Shown here piece by piece: positions 1-8,836 of a stretch of DNA of 64,000 nt. The translations under genes were made by a program, and so were the position numbers. Position 1 is the stretch's first letter; each line of letters begins with the position of its first letter. The notes beneath the pieces were generated by a model. The model made no database searches. It was not told where the DNA came from and was given only the letters and a program-made list of their open reading frames with translations. This DNA comes from Tritrichomonas musculus (lineage: Eukaryota; Parabasalia; Tritrichomonadida; Tritrichomonadidae): NCBI GenBank assembly GCA_039105265.1, contig JAPFFF010000001.1, forward strand, positions 7,440,001-7,504,000, read 5' to 3'.

Positions 1-1549
1 TTTATAATTTGATGAAAAGAAAAATAAATGAAAAAGAAGAACGTTTATTATTCGTTTACAATTTTGCAAAATTATTAAGTTTTTAGACATAAAAAAGAAA
101 ATAAAGAAACAATACTACTATATTTTAAAGTTATACTATATATAGTGTAGATATAACATATTTTTGTCTCTGTTTTTTGAATAATTTTTTGAATATTCGT
201 GAGAATTTTCAAAAATAGAAAGCGAATTACATAGTATTTGTAGTCATGAATATATGTAAAAAATGATAAAGAATATTAATTGAAGCAGTAAAACTTGGTA
301 CATAAGTAGACCCGTAAAAAAATTGATTATTCGTAATTAGACATCGATTTGAAAAACTGGTTTTTAGCTCATGTTGCTGAGAAAAATTAAGTTAAACTTG
401 TTTTTCTACAATAAACCAGCGTTAAATACTTTTTTTCGAATGATTCTTGGTGAATTAAATTTTAATATGTCGAGCGAGTTGTTTACTTTTGCATAAAAAT
501 ACTATCATTTGAACGTTCTCCTGTAGCTGATTCGAGATATATTTTTTTTAGATTTTTCCTGTGTACTTGTTGCAAAAGATAAAAAAATTGATAAAAAAAA
601 ATGATACTCATGAAATGTTTTTCTATTAAAATATGATACTAGAATTTTTTTTTCTATTAAAAAATGATACTTATTTTTTTTTAATTGAAAATTTTGATAC
701 TGGCCAGAAAAAAAGTGGAAATTTTGATATAGTCCCGAAAAATTATATATTGAAAAAAAAAAAAACAATTGAAATTTTTTTTTATGTTAAAGCAAATGTT
801 AAAAATTATAGATTATTGATTATTAAAATCCTTTTAAAAAAGACAACCTTTTGAATAATATTTTTCAATCTTTTTGACAATATTTCAAAAAAAATAAGAA
901 TTTTTTGAAAAAGTTATAACTTTATTTATTAGATTTAAATATGTAAAAAAGCTATTTTATTCATATTATATTTGAAATTAATGAAGGGAAATATTGTATA
1001 TGAGCTTAATATTTACTGAATTTATTAAAAAATTATTATGTTATTGTGATTTTACTAATATTTTTGCAAAACCTTTTTAAGGAAATTATTCTATTCATTC
1101 AATTTTTTCATAGCAATTTATATCTCCTAGTATTTATGTTTTTTTTTTTTTAAATATTTTTCGACTCATTAATTATATTTGGAATATATTGGTTTGTAAA
1201 TGGCTGGAGGAAACGTGTACATCAAATATTTGAAATTTTACAAATTTGCAATTAAAGAGCATAACTCACATGATTTATTTTATACGATTGCATCGAATGC
1301 TATAAATAATATGTTTGTAAAACTAGTGGTAATAACTAATGAGATAATGATTAATAAGATTTTGCATTTTATAAAATATTTATATTTTTATTAAAAAAAA
1401 AAAAAAAACGAAAGCCAGAATAATGTATAGAAAACAATTTTCTGGAAAGTAGTAATAATAATTTGCTAACATACTATTTGAAAAAAAAAAAAAATTAATA
1501 TTTAATAAAAATTTATTTTATATATACAAAAAAAAAAAAAATGAAAATA
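1..1549. other. Gene-free AT-rich spacer
   Basis: No convincing gene. The short frames here are built of Phe, Lys, Asn and Ile from A/T runs and show no family motif. The stretch holds a degenerate tandem repeat near 590-735 (listed separately) and many A or T runs. The last bases, before 1550, are the 3' flank of the SMC2 gene. Confidence 0.7.
590..735. repeat. Degenerate tandem repeat, period about 31 bp
   Basis: The hexamer GATACT or a close variant recurs at 603, 635, 666, 696 and 726 (GATATA), so at steps of 30-32 bases. Each copy is preceded by a T-run and a TATTAAAA- or ATTGAAAA-like stretch. The regular spacing and shared flanks suggest an old tandem array of about five units. No coding role is visible. 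Confidence 0.5.
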
Positions 1550-4500
1550 TCACAATGGTTCATTCTCAGTTCGTTTAACTTGTGAGTTTGAATCTTTGAA
1601 TGATGTTCTGAAGACAACATTTGCGTTATTCCACATTCCTTCTTTCAAACTAACCACAATAAACTGAGCCTTTTGGAATGACTTCCTTAGCATTTTACCA
1701 ATATTTTGAGTATGATTTAAATCAAGGGCAGAATCGACTTCATCGAGGATATAAACAGGTGCTGGTTTAAACTTCAAAAGAGCAAGGACCAAGCCAAGAG
1801 CAATTAATGATCTCTGTCCTCCACTAAGCTCAGTTAATGATTTTTGTAAATTGTTGAATGAAACGATTAGTTCAAGCCCTTCAAAAACTGACATATTTTC
1901 AGGTGGCACAAGTTTCGCTGTTGTTCCTGGGAGAACTTGTGAAACAATATCTTGGAGATCTTGAGTGACTTTATTGTGTGTCGATGTAATAGCTTCTCGC
2001 TTTTTCTCTTCAAGCTCTTCTATCACTTCTTCGATCTTTTTCTTTTCTTCTTCTACAGTTTTCTTTTTATCAACAAGAGATAGATACTCGTTTTCTGCAC
2101 GTTCGTATTGTGAAATAACACGCTTATTAACTCTGCCTTCAAGTTCTTGCTGTTGCTTTATTAATGATTCTAGTTTTTCATTAGCATCATCTGGCTCATA
2201 TTCTTTAAAATCGAAATCAGTATGAGGAACGCCAAAGAATCTCTCTTCTTGTTCAATCCAAGGATTGTCTTCTTTCATTTTTTGAAGATCTGATTTGGCT
2301 GAATCATGCCTTTTTGTTAATGTCTCAATAGAATTCTCTGTTTTTGTTAATTTGATTTTCTTTTTCGTTAATTTTTGTTGAAGTTCATTCTCTTCTTTAA
2401 TATATTTGGCTAGTGTATCTTTCTTTTCGGAAAGATCTTTCTTCAATTCATTGAAAGCTTCTTCTGTGTTTTTAAGTTCATTCTTTAATTCATCAAATTT
2501 ATCAGAAATTTTTGCTTTTTTGTCTGTTGTCGTTTGAATATTATTTTCATATTCAGCTATTTCTGAATTTGCTTTTGTAATGTCTTTTGAGATAAATTCA
2601 ATATCAGAATCAATTTGTTCCAGAGTGCTTTCTTTGTCTGCTTTCAGATTTCTGATATCATCAAACTCTTTTCTGGCTTCTGCTAGTTCATCTTCTAAAG
2701 CACGAATTTTTGAATCTTTTTGTGAGTTCCATTCATTCAACTCTTTTGTTAGTTCTTGGAGTTTTCTTTCAGCTACTTTCTTATTTTCATGGCATTCATG
2801 AATTTTAGCCTGATTGTCTTCTATTTCTTGGTTAACTCTTTCTAAATTTGCTCTTGCTTCTTCATATGTTGAACTAGATTTTCTTTGATTTTGACTCTGA
2901 AGTTGATGTTCGGCAATATCTAAGTCATTTTTCAGTTGCCTATAAAGACGTGAATCATGTTCCATATTCATTAACTGTTTAGTAACATCATCTAGTTGAG
3001 CTTCGTATTGGCGGAGTTCATATATTAGTCGTTCTTGAATTGCAACTTTTAAAATGACGCTGTTCCTTGCATCATCATTTTGAGTAAATCCTCCAGAAAC
3101 CACACCATTTGGATCATATACACTTCCATCTGTTGTAATTGACCTGATCATTGTTGATGGGTTAAAAGCCAAGTCTTTTGCAGTATCTTTGTTATTGCAT
3201 AAAAAAGATTGGCCAAATGCGAATTTCATAGCTTGATCAAAGCGTGGATCAAACTGAATCACGTCAAGAGCAAAATTGGCATCTCTTCCATTAGCAATTC
3301 TACCTGCTTTGTTAATCGCATCTTTAGATATAGTTCTGCCATCAATTTTTGTAAGTGGAATGAATCCATATCGCTTGTTAAGATGGCCATGTTTAATAAG
3401 AAGTGATGCATCATTCTCATTCGCTACAACAATGTTAAATAGCTTTCCACCTGCTGTTTTTTGTAGTGCAAGGTTATATTCATTATTAAATTCATCTTTA
3501 ACTTTAAAGAGCCTAACAAGTGGACCATAAATTTCTGTTATTCCTTGTGGTCTATGGGGCCTAAACTCAAGAAAACCAAGTTCTCGATCTAAGCTGTTAA
3601 TCTGATCTCTTTTTTCTGTTATTATTTGATTTAGATTACGTTGATCATTTATAAGTCGTTCCTCAAGATTTGGATCGAAATTTAATCTCCTGAGTTCAGA
3701 ATTAATTTGGTCGATTGTCGAAGTGCATTTTTGAATAGATTCATTAAGTTCATCAAGTTCATGTTCTGCATCTCGAATTACATGTTCGAGTTCAACTTTT
3801 CTGCCTCGAAGATATGGTGCATTTTTTTCAATTCTCTTAATTTCTACCTCGCAATCTCGTAATATTCTTTTTTGTTCTTCAACTTCATCACTCAATGACA
3901 TATCTTTACCTTCATCAGCAATTCCAATATTGATATCTTTTATCCTTGATTCAATATGATTAATTTTTTGTTGAGCTTCTAAGAATTTTTCATTATCTTC
4001 TGAATCTTCGTTTGCGATTTTTTCTTTCTCTTCTTTCTTATTTTTCAGAGATTCTTCCAAGCTACTAGCCTGCTTTTCAGCTGCTTCCTTTTTCTTTTTG
4101 AGTCTTTTAATTTCGGACTCAGACTGCTGAATGAGAGTTTCATTTAATGTAACATCCTTTTTTAATTGAGCTATTTTTTTTTCTAACTTTACATATTTGC
4201 CTTTTTCAGTATCTTCCTTTTGAGTTGTTAACACTGAAATTTGATCTTTCTTTTGTTGAATTTTGTCTCCTATATCTTTTATGTTTTCTTCCAATTTCTC
4301 TTTCTTTTCTTTTTCTTCACGAATTAATTTAATTCCTTCTTTTAATGCACGATCAGTTTCCTTGTAGTTGTATGCTACGACCCATCTATGCATCCTTTCG
4401 ACATCACTCCTGATGCTAACCCAAGTATCGTATTCATCACGTTCTTTTTTAAGCCTCTCAAGATTAGGTTTTAATTCATCTTGAAATATACGTTCAATTT

Positions 4501-5083
4501 CTTCTAATTGTTTTTGTTTACGATCAAGAATTCGTTTGGAATCTTCTTTTTTGTCTTCATACATTTTTATACCAGCAGCTTCTTCAATTAAACCTAAAAT
4601 TTCTTGTGGTTTCATATTTAATACCTGTGTAATTTTCCCTTGCATAATTAAAAAGTGTGGATTGTTTACATTGAGCTGAACGGAATGAAAGAGGTTATGA
4701 ACTCGTGTTGCGTTGGCTGGATGATCGTTTATAAAATATTTTGAAGAAGATCCTGAAGTAATTTGCCTACATACAGTAATATGGTCAAATTGTGTATAAC
4801 CAACTGGACTAGCATTTTTGTCTTCGTTATTAAAAACAACTTCAACAGATGCTTTTGTAACGCCTGACTGACCTTGTTTATATATAAGCTCTTGTAAGCC
4901 ACCTTGAGCACGAACTAAAGATAAATTTTGAATTCCAAGAACAAAGCATATTGCATCAAGAATATTTGATTTTCCACTACCGTTTGGTCCTGTAATAGCA
5001 TTAAAGTATCGATCAAATCCGTCAATAACAGTGTGTTCCCTATAACTCTTGAATCCACTGATGATTAATCGTTCAATATACAT
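1550..5083 (-). CDS. SMC2: SMC2 condensin ATPase subunit
   Basis: Structural maintenance of chromosomes protein 2, the ATPase that pairs with SMC4 in condensin to compact mitotic chromosomes. The 1177 residues match the usual SMC length. The N-terminus (MYIERLIISGFKSYREHT) and the Walker A loop GPNGSGKS at residues 32-39 are typical of SMC2. Two long coiled-coil arms flank a hinge at roughly 510-670. The C-terminal head has the ABC signature LSGGQRS starting near 1086 and Walker B VYILDEVDSALD near 1110. The start is an ATG whose first residues align with SMC2 of other eukaryotes. The frame is unbroken and shows no intron. The only realistic alternative is another SMC paralogue, and the N-terminal residues favour SMC2. 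Confidence 0.95.
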   Translation of the reverse strand: MYIERLIISGFKSYREHTVIDGFDRYFNAITGPNGSGKSNILDAICFVLGIQNLSLVRAQGGLQELIYKQGQSGVTKASVEVVFNNEDKNASPVGYTQFDHITVCRQITSGSSSKYFINDHPANATRVHNLFHSVQLNVNNPHFLIMQGKITQVLNMKPQEILGLIEEAAGIKMYEDKKEDSKRILDRKQKQLEEIERIFQDELKPNLERLKKERDEYDTWVSIRSDVERMHRWVVAYNYKETDRALKEGIKLIREEKEKKEKLEENIKDIGDKIQQKKDQISVLTTQKEDTEKGKYVKLEKKIAQLKKDVTLNETLIQQSESEIKRLKKKKEAAEKQASSLEESLKNKKEEKEKIANEDSEDNEKFLEAQQKINHIESRIKDINIGIADEGKDMSLSDEVEEQKRILRDCEVEIKRIEKNAPYLRGRKVELEHVIRDAEHELDELNESIQKCTSTIDQINSELRRLNFDPNLEERLINDQRNLNQIITEKRDQINSLDRELGFLEFRPHRPQGITEIYGPLVRLFKVKDEFNNEYNLALQKTAGGKLFNIVVANENDASLLIKHGHLNKRYGFIPLTKIDGRTISKDAINKAGRIANGRDANFALDVIQFDPRFDQAMKFAFGQSFLCNNKDTAKDLAFNPSTMIRSITTDGSVYDPNGVVSGGFTQNDDARNSVILKVAIQERLIYELRQYEAQLDDVTKQLMNMEHDSRLYRQLKNDLDIAEHQLQSQNQRKSSSTYEEARANLERVNQEIEDNQAKIHECHENKKVAERKLQELTKELNEWNSQKDSKIRALEDELAEARKEFDDIRNLKADKESTLEQIDSDIEFISKDITKANSEIAEYENNIQTTTDKKAKISDKFDELKNELKNTEEAFNELKKDLSEKKDTLAKYIKEENELQQKLTKKKIKLTKTENSIETLTKRHDSAKSDLQKMKEDNPWIEQEERFFGVPHTDFDFKEYEPDDANEKLESLIKQQQELEGRVNKRVISQYERAENEYLSLVDKKKTVEEEKKKIEEVIEELEEKKREAITSTHNKVTQDLQDIVSQVLPGTTAKLVPPENMSVFEGLELIVSFNNLQKSLTELSGGQRSLIALGLVLALLKFKPAPVYILDEVDSALDLNHTQNIGKMLRKSFQKAQFIVVSLKEGMWNNANVVFRTSFKDSNSQVKRTENEPL

Positions 5084-5455
5084 TTAAATTATTTTATTAG
5101 ATAATTTGACCTAAATAATAAACGGCACCAAACTTCATTGAAACCTTTTGTAAAAAATTGAATTAATACCGTTTACTATTACATTCTTTTTCAAAAAAAA
5201 AAATCCTGAGTGAAGTTAGAAATTTGAATAATAATAAAAAAATCCTGAGTGAAGTAAGCTTGTAAAATATACCCAAATGTAAAAAAAAGACCTGGTCTTG
5301 GTGATTCTTTCTGGTCTTTTGGCGATTTTAATAAATCTTTTAAAAAGTTATTTCTTATGAATTATTAAATAAAATGATTAAATGATATTTGATTAAATAA
5401 TAATTCAATTTACGAATCAACATTCAATAAATTCAATGAATTTATTTAATTACTA

Positions 5456-5570
5456 GGCTATATATATTCATAAAAATATAAATACTATTAATATTTCAAT
5501 GCATTATTTCAATGTATTATTTATTATTCGGCTATATATATTCATAAAAATATAAATACTATTAATATTT
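5456..5570. repeat. Perfect 41-bp direct repeat, offset 74 bp
   Basis: The same 41 bases, beginning GGCTATATATATTCATAAAA and ending TTAATATTT, occur at 5456-5496 and again at 5530-5570. The bases between are also partly repetitive (CAATGCATTATTT then CAATGTATTATTT). This looks like a recent local duplication in a spacer. Confidence 0.75.
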
Positions 5571-5723
5571 TAAATACATTTTATATCGGTATATATTTAA
5601 AATATAAATGAAAAAAATTTATTTTCAATTGAAAAAATGCTTTTATTGATTTTATTATATATTTATATCTTATTTTTTTTTTTTTATTTTATATATGATA
5701 TTTTGAAAGCTTTACAAATCACC

Positions 5724-5820
5724 ATCGCCAAAAAAACCGTTTTGGTGATCTCCATAATATATGTAAACTATTCAAAATTGAATGCTGTCGCCAAAAGCCC
5801 AAGACCTGGGCTTTTGGTGA
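5724..5820. repeat. Two adjacent hairpins with TCGCCAAAA/TTTTGGTGA arms
   Basis: Hairpin one (5724-5749) has arms ATCGCCAAAA and TTTTGGTGAT around a short loop. Hairpin two (5788-5820) has arms TCGCCAAAAGCCCA and TGGGCTTTTGGTGA around AGACC. Both have the same G-T mismatch in the arm, so they look like copies of one palindromic unit. A partial copy (TCTTTTGGCGA) lies near 5315-5326. Confidence 0.65.
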
Positions 5821-6065
5821 AATCGGTTATTTGGCTTTTCATCGTCAATATAAATGAGCTTTTTATTATTATTTTATATGATATATTATACAAATCATAC
5901 AATTATTTAGTAATATTCAAAAAATAACATTTTTTTACTGAGAAAATCTTATCGATTATTAATATGACTTTTGATAAAACTCATTTAATTCCTCTTTCAA
6001 ATAATTCAATGGTTTATGACAATAATAATAATTAATAAAAATTTGTTTGACAATAATATGGTTAC

Positions 6066-6109
6066 ATTTGGTGATTTTTAAAACCCAAAAAACGTTTATT
6101 TCACCAAAT
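6066..6109. repeat. Hairpin with ATTTGGTGA/TCACCAAAT arms
   Basis: The arms ATTTGGTGA (6066-6074) and TCACCAAAT (6101-6109) are exact inverted copies around an A/T-rich loop. The arm core TTGGTGA is shared with the two hairpins about 300 bases upstream, which suggests a small family of palindromes in this one spacer. Confidence 0.55.
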
Positions 6110-6271
6110 TTACAAGCTTAAGTGAAGTTTGAATAATAAACTAGCATTAATGATCCAATTTGATTTTTTTAAAAACGATTTTTCTTAAAATAATAAAAAT
6201 AAAATAAGGTAAAAAAATGAAAAAAAATATTTAGTGTTAACCAAGATTGATGACAACCAAATCGTTTTTAT

Positions 6272-6847
6272 TTACTTTTTATGTTTAGCTTCTTCCTTAG
6301 CCTTAATAGATTTTCTCCATGCAACATGAGCATCACGCTTGGCTTTGAACAAGTTTGCCTTACGTTCTTCTGCAGAGATTACACGCCATTGAACTTGCTT
6401 TTCTGGAGCATTAAGAGCAAATAATTGGGGTTGGGATGTACCTTCTGGGAGTTTTTCAGTCTTTGTATGAACACGAACCATTTTGTTTTTGAATGCTGTT
6501 AATCGTTCGACATTTGTAGCTTTTAATGAATCAGTTGAATGTTTGCGGAATTTATCGACGGCGATGCCCATGAATGGTGCACGTGATGGATCGAATCCGG
6601 CGGCGACAAGTTCTTCACGTGTAAATCCACGTCCAAGGCGAACACGGCGGTTATAACGAACTGTTGGGCAATGAACGACTGGACGAAGTGGTCCTTCGAC
6701 TGGGCGTGGGGCGATTCTCTTAGCGCGAGCAGCACGAGCGTTTTGACGGCGAACTTTGCGAGCTGGGTCATCAAAATATGTTTTAACACGTTTATACCAA
6801 GCCTTACGAAGGTGGTCATTTGGGACCATATTATTCTTGCACACCAT
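6272..6847 (-). CDS. RPL13: 60S ribosomal protein eL13
   Basis: Large-subunit ribosomal protein eL13, 191 residues from the chosen ATG. Diagnostic blocks are HLRKAWYKRVKTYFDDPARK near the N-terminus, RIAPRPVEGPLRPVVHCPTV, VRLGRGFTREELVAAGF and the STDSLKATNVERLTAFK segment, all in eL13 order. The frame stays open upstream to a TTG, but the ATG giving MVCKNNMVPNDH fits the family N-terminus and a eukaryotic start. Its base composition is more balanced than its surroundings, as expected for a highly expressed gene. No intron is visible. The C-terminal part is shorter than in animals but ends in the usual Lys/Ala-rich tail. Confidence 0.95.
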   Translation of the reverse strand: MVCKNNMVPNDHLRKAWYKRVKTYFDDPARKVRRQNARAARAKRIAPRPVEGPLRPVVHCPTVRYNRRVRLGRGFTREELVAAGFDPSRAPFMGIAVDKFRKHSTDSLKATNVERLTAFKNKMVRVHTKTEKLPEGTSQPQLFALNAPEKQVQWRVISAEERKANLFKAKRDAHVAWRKSIKAKEEAKHKK

Positions 6848-7644
6848 TTTTTTCGAAAGGCCGACCAAAACCGTTCCCTATCGTAAATAATACATTTCAA
6901 CTTTTTTGTTTTTTAAAAGAAAAAAAAGTTGGCAATATAACTTTTTGAAATATTTTTATGATTTCAATTTTTAGAATTTTAAACCTTTTTTCCTGATTTA
7001 TTATGACTGACTAAATATGTTATTATAAAATCTATATTTTTATAGAAATTTTTATATATATTCAATTTTTTCACAAACATTTTTTTTTTTCAATTATAAC
7101 ACTAATTGTCTAAAAATAAGTTACCCAAAATTTTAAAAATTTTCGAGAATAACGTTTTCTAGTAGTTTTTTTTTATCGAAATAAATTTTTCTTCTTTCTT
7201 CAAGAATTTAAATATTTTATATATTTGGATCAAAATTACTTTAAAAATGGACAAAAAAATAAAAAATTAAAACAGATATATTTTTTCACCTTCCAAATTT
7301 GTCACATATATAATATGGTTTATTTTCATTTTTTTGGCTAAATATATGATTTGATTTTATTCTATTTAAATTGAGATAAATTTGGATATTTTTTAAAATA
7401 TTTTTATACAATTATTTCAATTCTATTTCAAATTACATCAAATTTTAAATCCGTGTATCGGAAATTTGACAACTTTTTGATAGCAAAATTTTACATTCGA
7501 ATTTTTTTAATCATTCTTTTATATAATACACATATATTTTGTTTCAATTAAAGACATTTGTTCTTTATTGGAAAATTTTCTTCACAAATTTATAAAAAAA
7601 CAACTTTTTAAGAGTTTATGTTTTCAAAATTAAAATTTTAAACA

Positions 7645-7925
7645 TCCATTTGACGATTTAGAGAGACAAAAGACTTTTTTAGGAGCAATACGGCCATTGC
7701 ATTTTTTAACGATATGTGCACATTCGATATTTACCAGCTCGACAATAATTTCTACTACCATATTGAATTAGATTATCTCTCAGATTATTCCACTGTACCA
7801 TATTTTTTGGTGTAAATCTTAGTAGTGTTATCTCAGTCATCCATTTTTCTATTGCCCTCTATCAATGCATACATATCATTTTCAAACATTTCACGACTCC
7901 TTCTACTAGATTATTAATTCAAGTC
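7645..7925 (-). pseudogene. Possible decayed coding fragment, unrecognised
   Basis: On the minus strand, pieces such as MVQWNNLRDNLIQYGSRNYC and ECAHIVKKCNGRIAPKKVF read in different frames with stops between. The amino-acid mix is protein-like and base composition is less AT-extreme than the flanks. I cannot name a family. It could equally be chance open sequence in a less AT-rich patch. Confidence 0.25.
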
Positions 7926-8132
7926 ATAAACAAAAAAATGGCCGCATAAAAGAGATTATTGCACAATTTATGTAAACACATGAGCGTTAGAATAGCCAAG
8001 TCCAATAAATGGATAATGTTTTTTTGGACAATTCAAAAGTTAATAAAAGTTAAACTTTTTGATAATATGCTATAACTTTTTGAATTTTTTTTGAGCGTTT
8101 GGGTAAAATATATTTGGTATTGTACTATTTTT

Positions 8133-8168
8133 TGTTGGGGTCACAGGTTCGATTCCCATCATCTAGTC
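8133..8168 (+). other. tRNA 3'-half-like fragment with B-box match
   Basis: GTTGGGGTCAC is followed by GGTTCGATTCC, an exact match to the RNA polymerase III B-box consensus found in tRNA T-arms. CATCATCTAGTC then sits where an acceptor strand would be. The T-stem is damaged (ACAGG against CCCAT), and no matching 5' half (GACTAG...) or A box is seen within 90 bases upstream. This reads as a tRNA-derived relic, not a working tRNA gene. Confidence 0.35.
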
Positions 8169-8233
8169 AAAAATTTTTGGGTAACTTTTTTCTGGACAAA
8201 TAGTATTGATGAACTAAAATTCTTTAACTTTGC

Positions 8234-8635
8234 ATGGAACTTATTCAAATAGGTACAGCCCATACGAATTTTAAAACGCGTGAAGAAACTCCTCGTTCGT
8301 CAACAGATATTAATGATGAATCGGAAATATCAATACTACCTGAATATATAGATTGTCTAAAAGGCATTAGAGAAAACAAATTCATATTTGTACTTTGTTG
8401 GCTCCATCAATCAAATAGAGATGTTCACGAAGTGCATCGTCGTCAGGATTATACTAAACCATCTGTTGGAGTTTTTAATTCACGATCTCCAGACAGGCCT
8501 AATCCAATATCATTAACTCGGGCTGAACTTGTCAAAGTAACTGAAAACTCACTTATTGTAAAGAATCTCGATCTCGTAGATGGAACGCCTGTTATTGATA
8601 TTAAGCCATACATTCCCCATTATGATTCTGAGTAA
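8234..8635 (+). CDS. TrmO-type tRNA (t6A37) N6-methyltransferase
   Basis: A 133-residue protein of the TsaA/TrmO (UPF0066) family, whose characterised members use S-adenosylmethionine to methylate N6-threonylcarbamoyladenosine at tRNA position 37. The family core is clear: GVFNSRSPDRPNPISLTRAE in the middle and LVDGTPVIDIKPYIPHYD at the end. The N-terminus (IQIGTAHTNFKTREETPR) also fits. The length matches prokaryotic TrmO, while animal TRMO carries long extra domains, so bacterial-type ancestry is possible. The start is the first ATG. The gene converges with the Spt5-like gene, whose 3' end lies about 200 bases downstream. Confidence 0.88.
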   Translation: MELIQIGTAHTNFKTREETPRSSTDINDESEISILPEYIDCLKGIRENKFIFVLCWLHQSNRDVHEVHRRQDYTKPSVGVFNSRSPDRPNPISLTRAELVKVTENSLIVKNLDLVDGTPVIDIKPYIPHYDSE

Positions 8636-8836
8636 ATAGCAATATCTGTATATATAAATATGGTATAAACAAGCGAATAAAAAGATTGAATATGATTGAT
8701 TTGTATTAATTAACTATCATGAAAAAATTATTATTTTTCTAAATATATTTTGAGCTCTAAAAAAATTATCATTACCTGGTAATCTGTAATTGATAAATAG
8801 TAGAATTTTCTTGAGTGGTAGTAATTAATAAAATAA

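Larger units (their letters stand above)
5084..6271. other. Spacer between SMC2 and eL13 rich in hairpins
   Basis: No gene is seen. The stretch contains a 41-bp direct repeat, three hairpins sharing TTGGTGA/TCRCCAA arms (listed separately), and a short duplicated block around 5200-5260 in which AAAATCCTGAGTGAAGT occurs twice about 39 bases apart. A related GTGAAGTTTGAATAATAA occurs near 6121. The pattern looks like decayed small inverted-repeat elements. Confidence 0.6.
6848..8233. other. AT-rich spacer with relic sequence
   Basis: No intact gene. The first 800 bases are very AT-rich with no pattern I can name. From about 7645 to 7925 composition is less extreme and the minus strand reads as short protein-like pieces in several frames. 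A tRNA 3'-half-like scrap lies at 8133-8168. Both are listed separately. Confidence 0.55.

Noticed and set aside
1200-1394. 64-codon frame starting at ATG
   Set aside because: Composition is that of translated AT-rich spacer and no motif is recognised.
8060-8170. Complete tRNA gene
   Set aside because: Only a 3' half is recognisable; no 5' acceptor strand, D-arm or A box, and the T-stem is broken.
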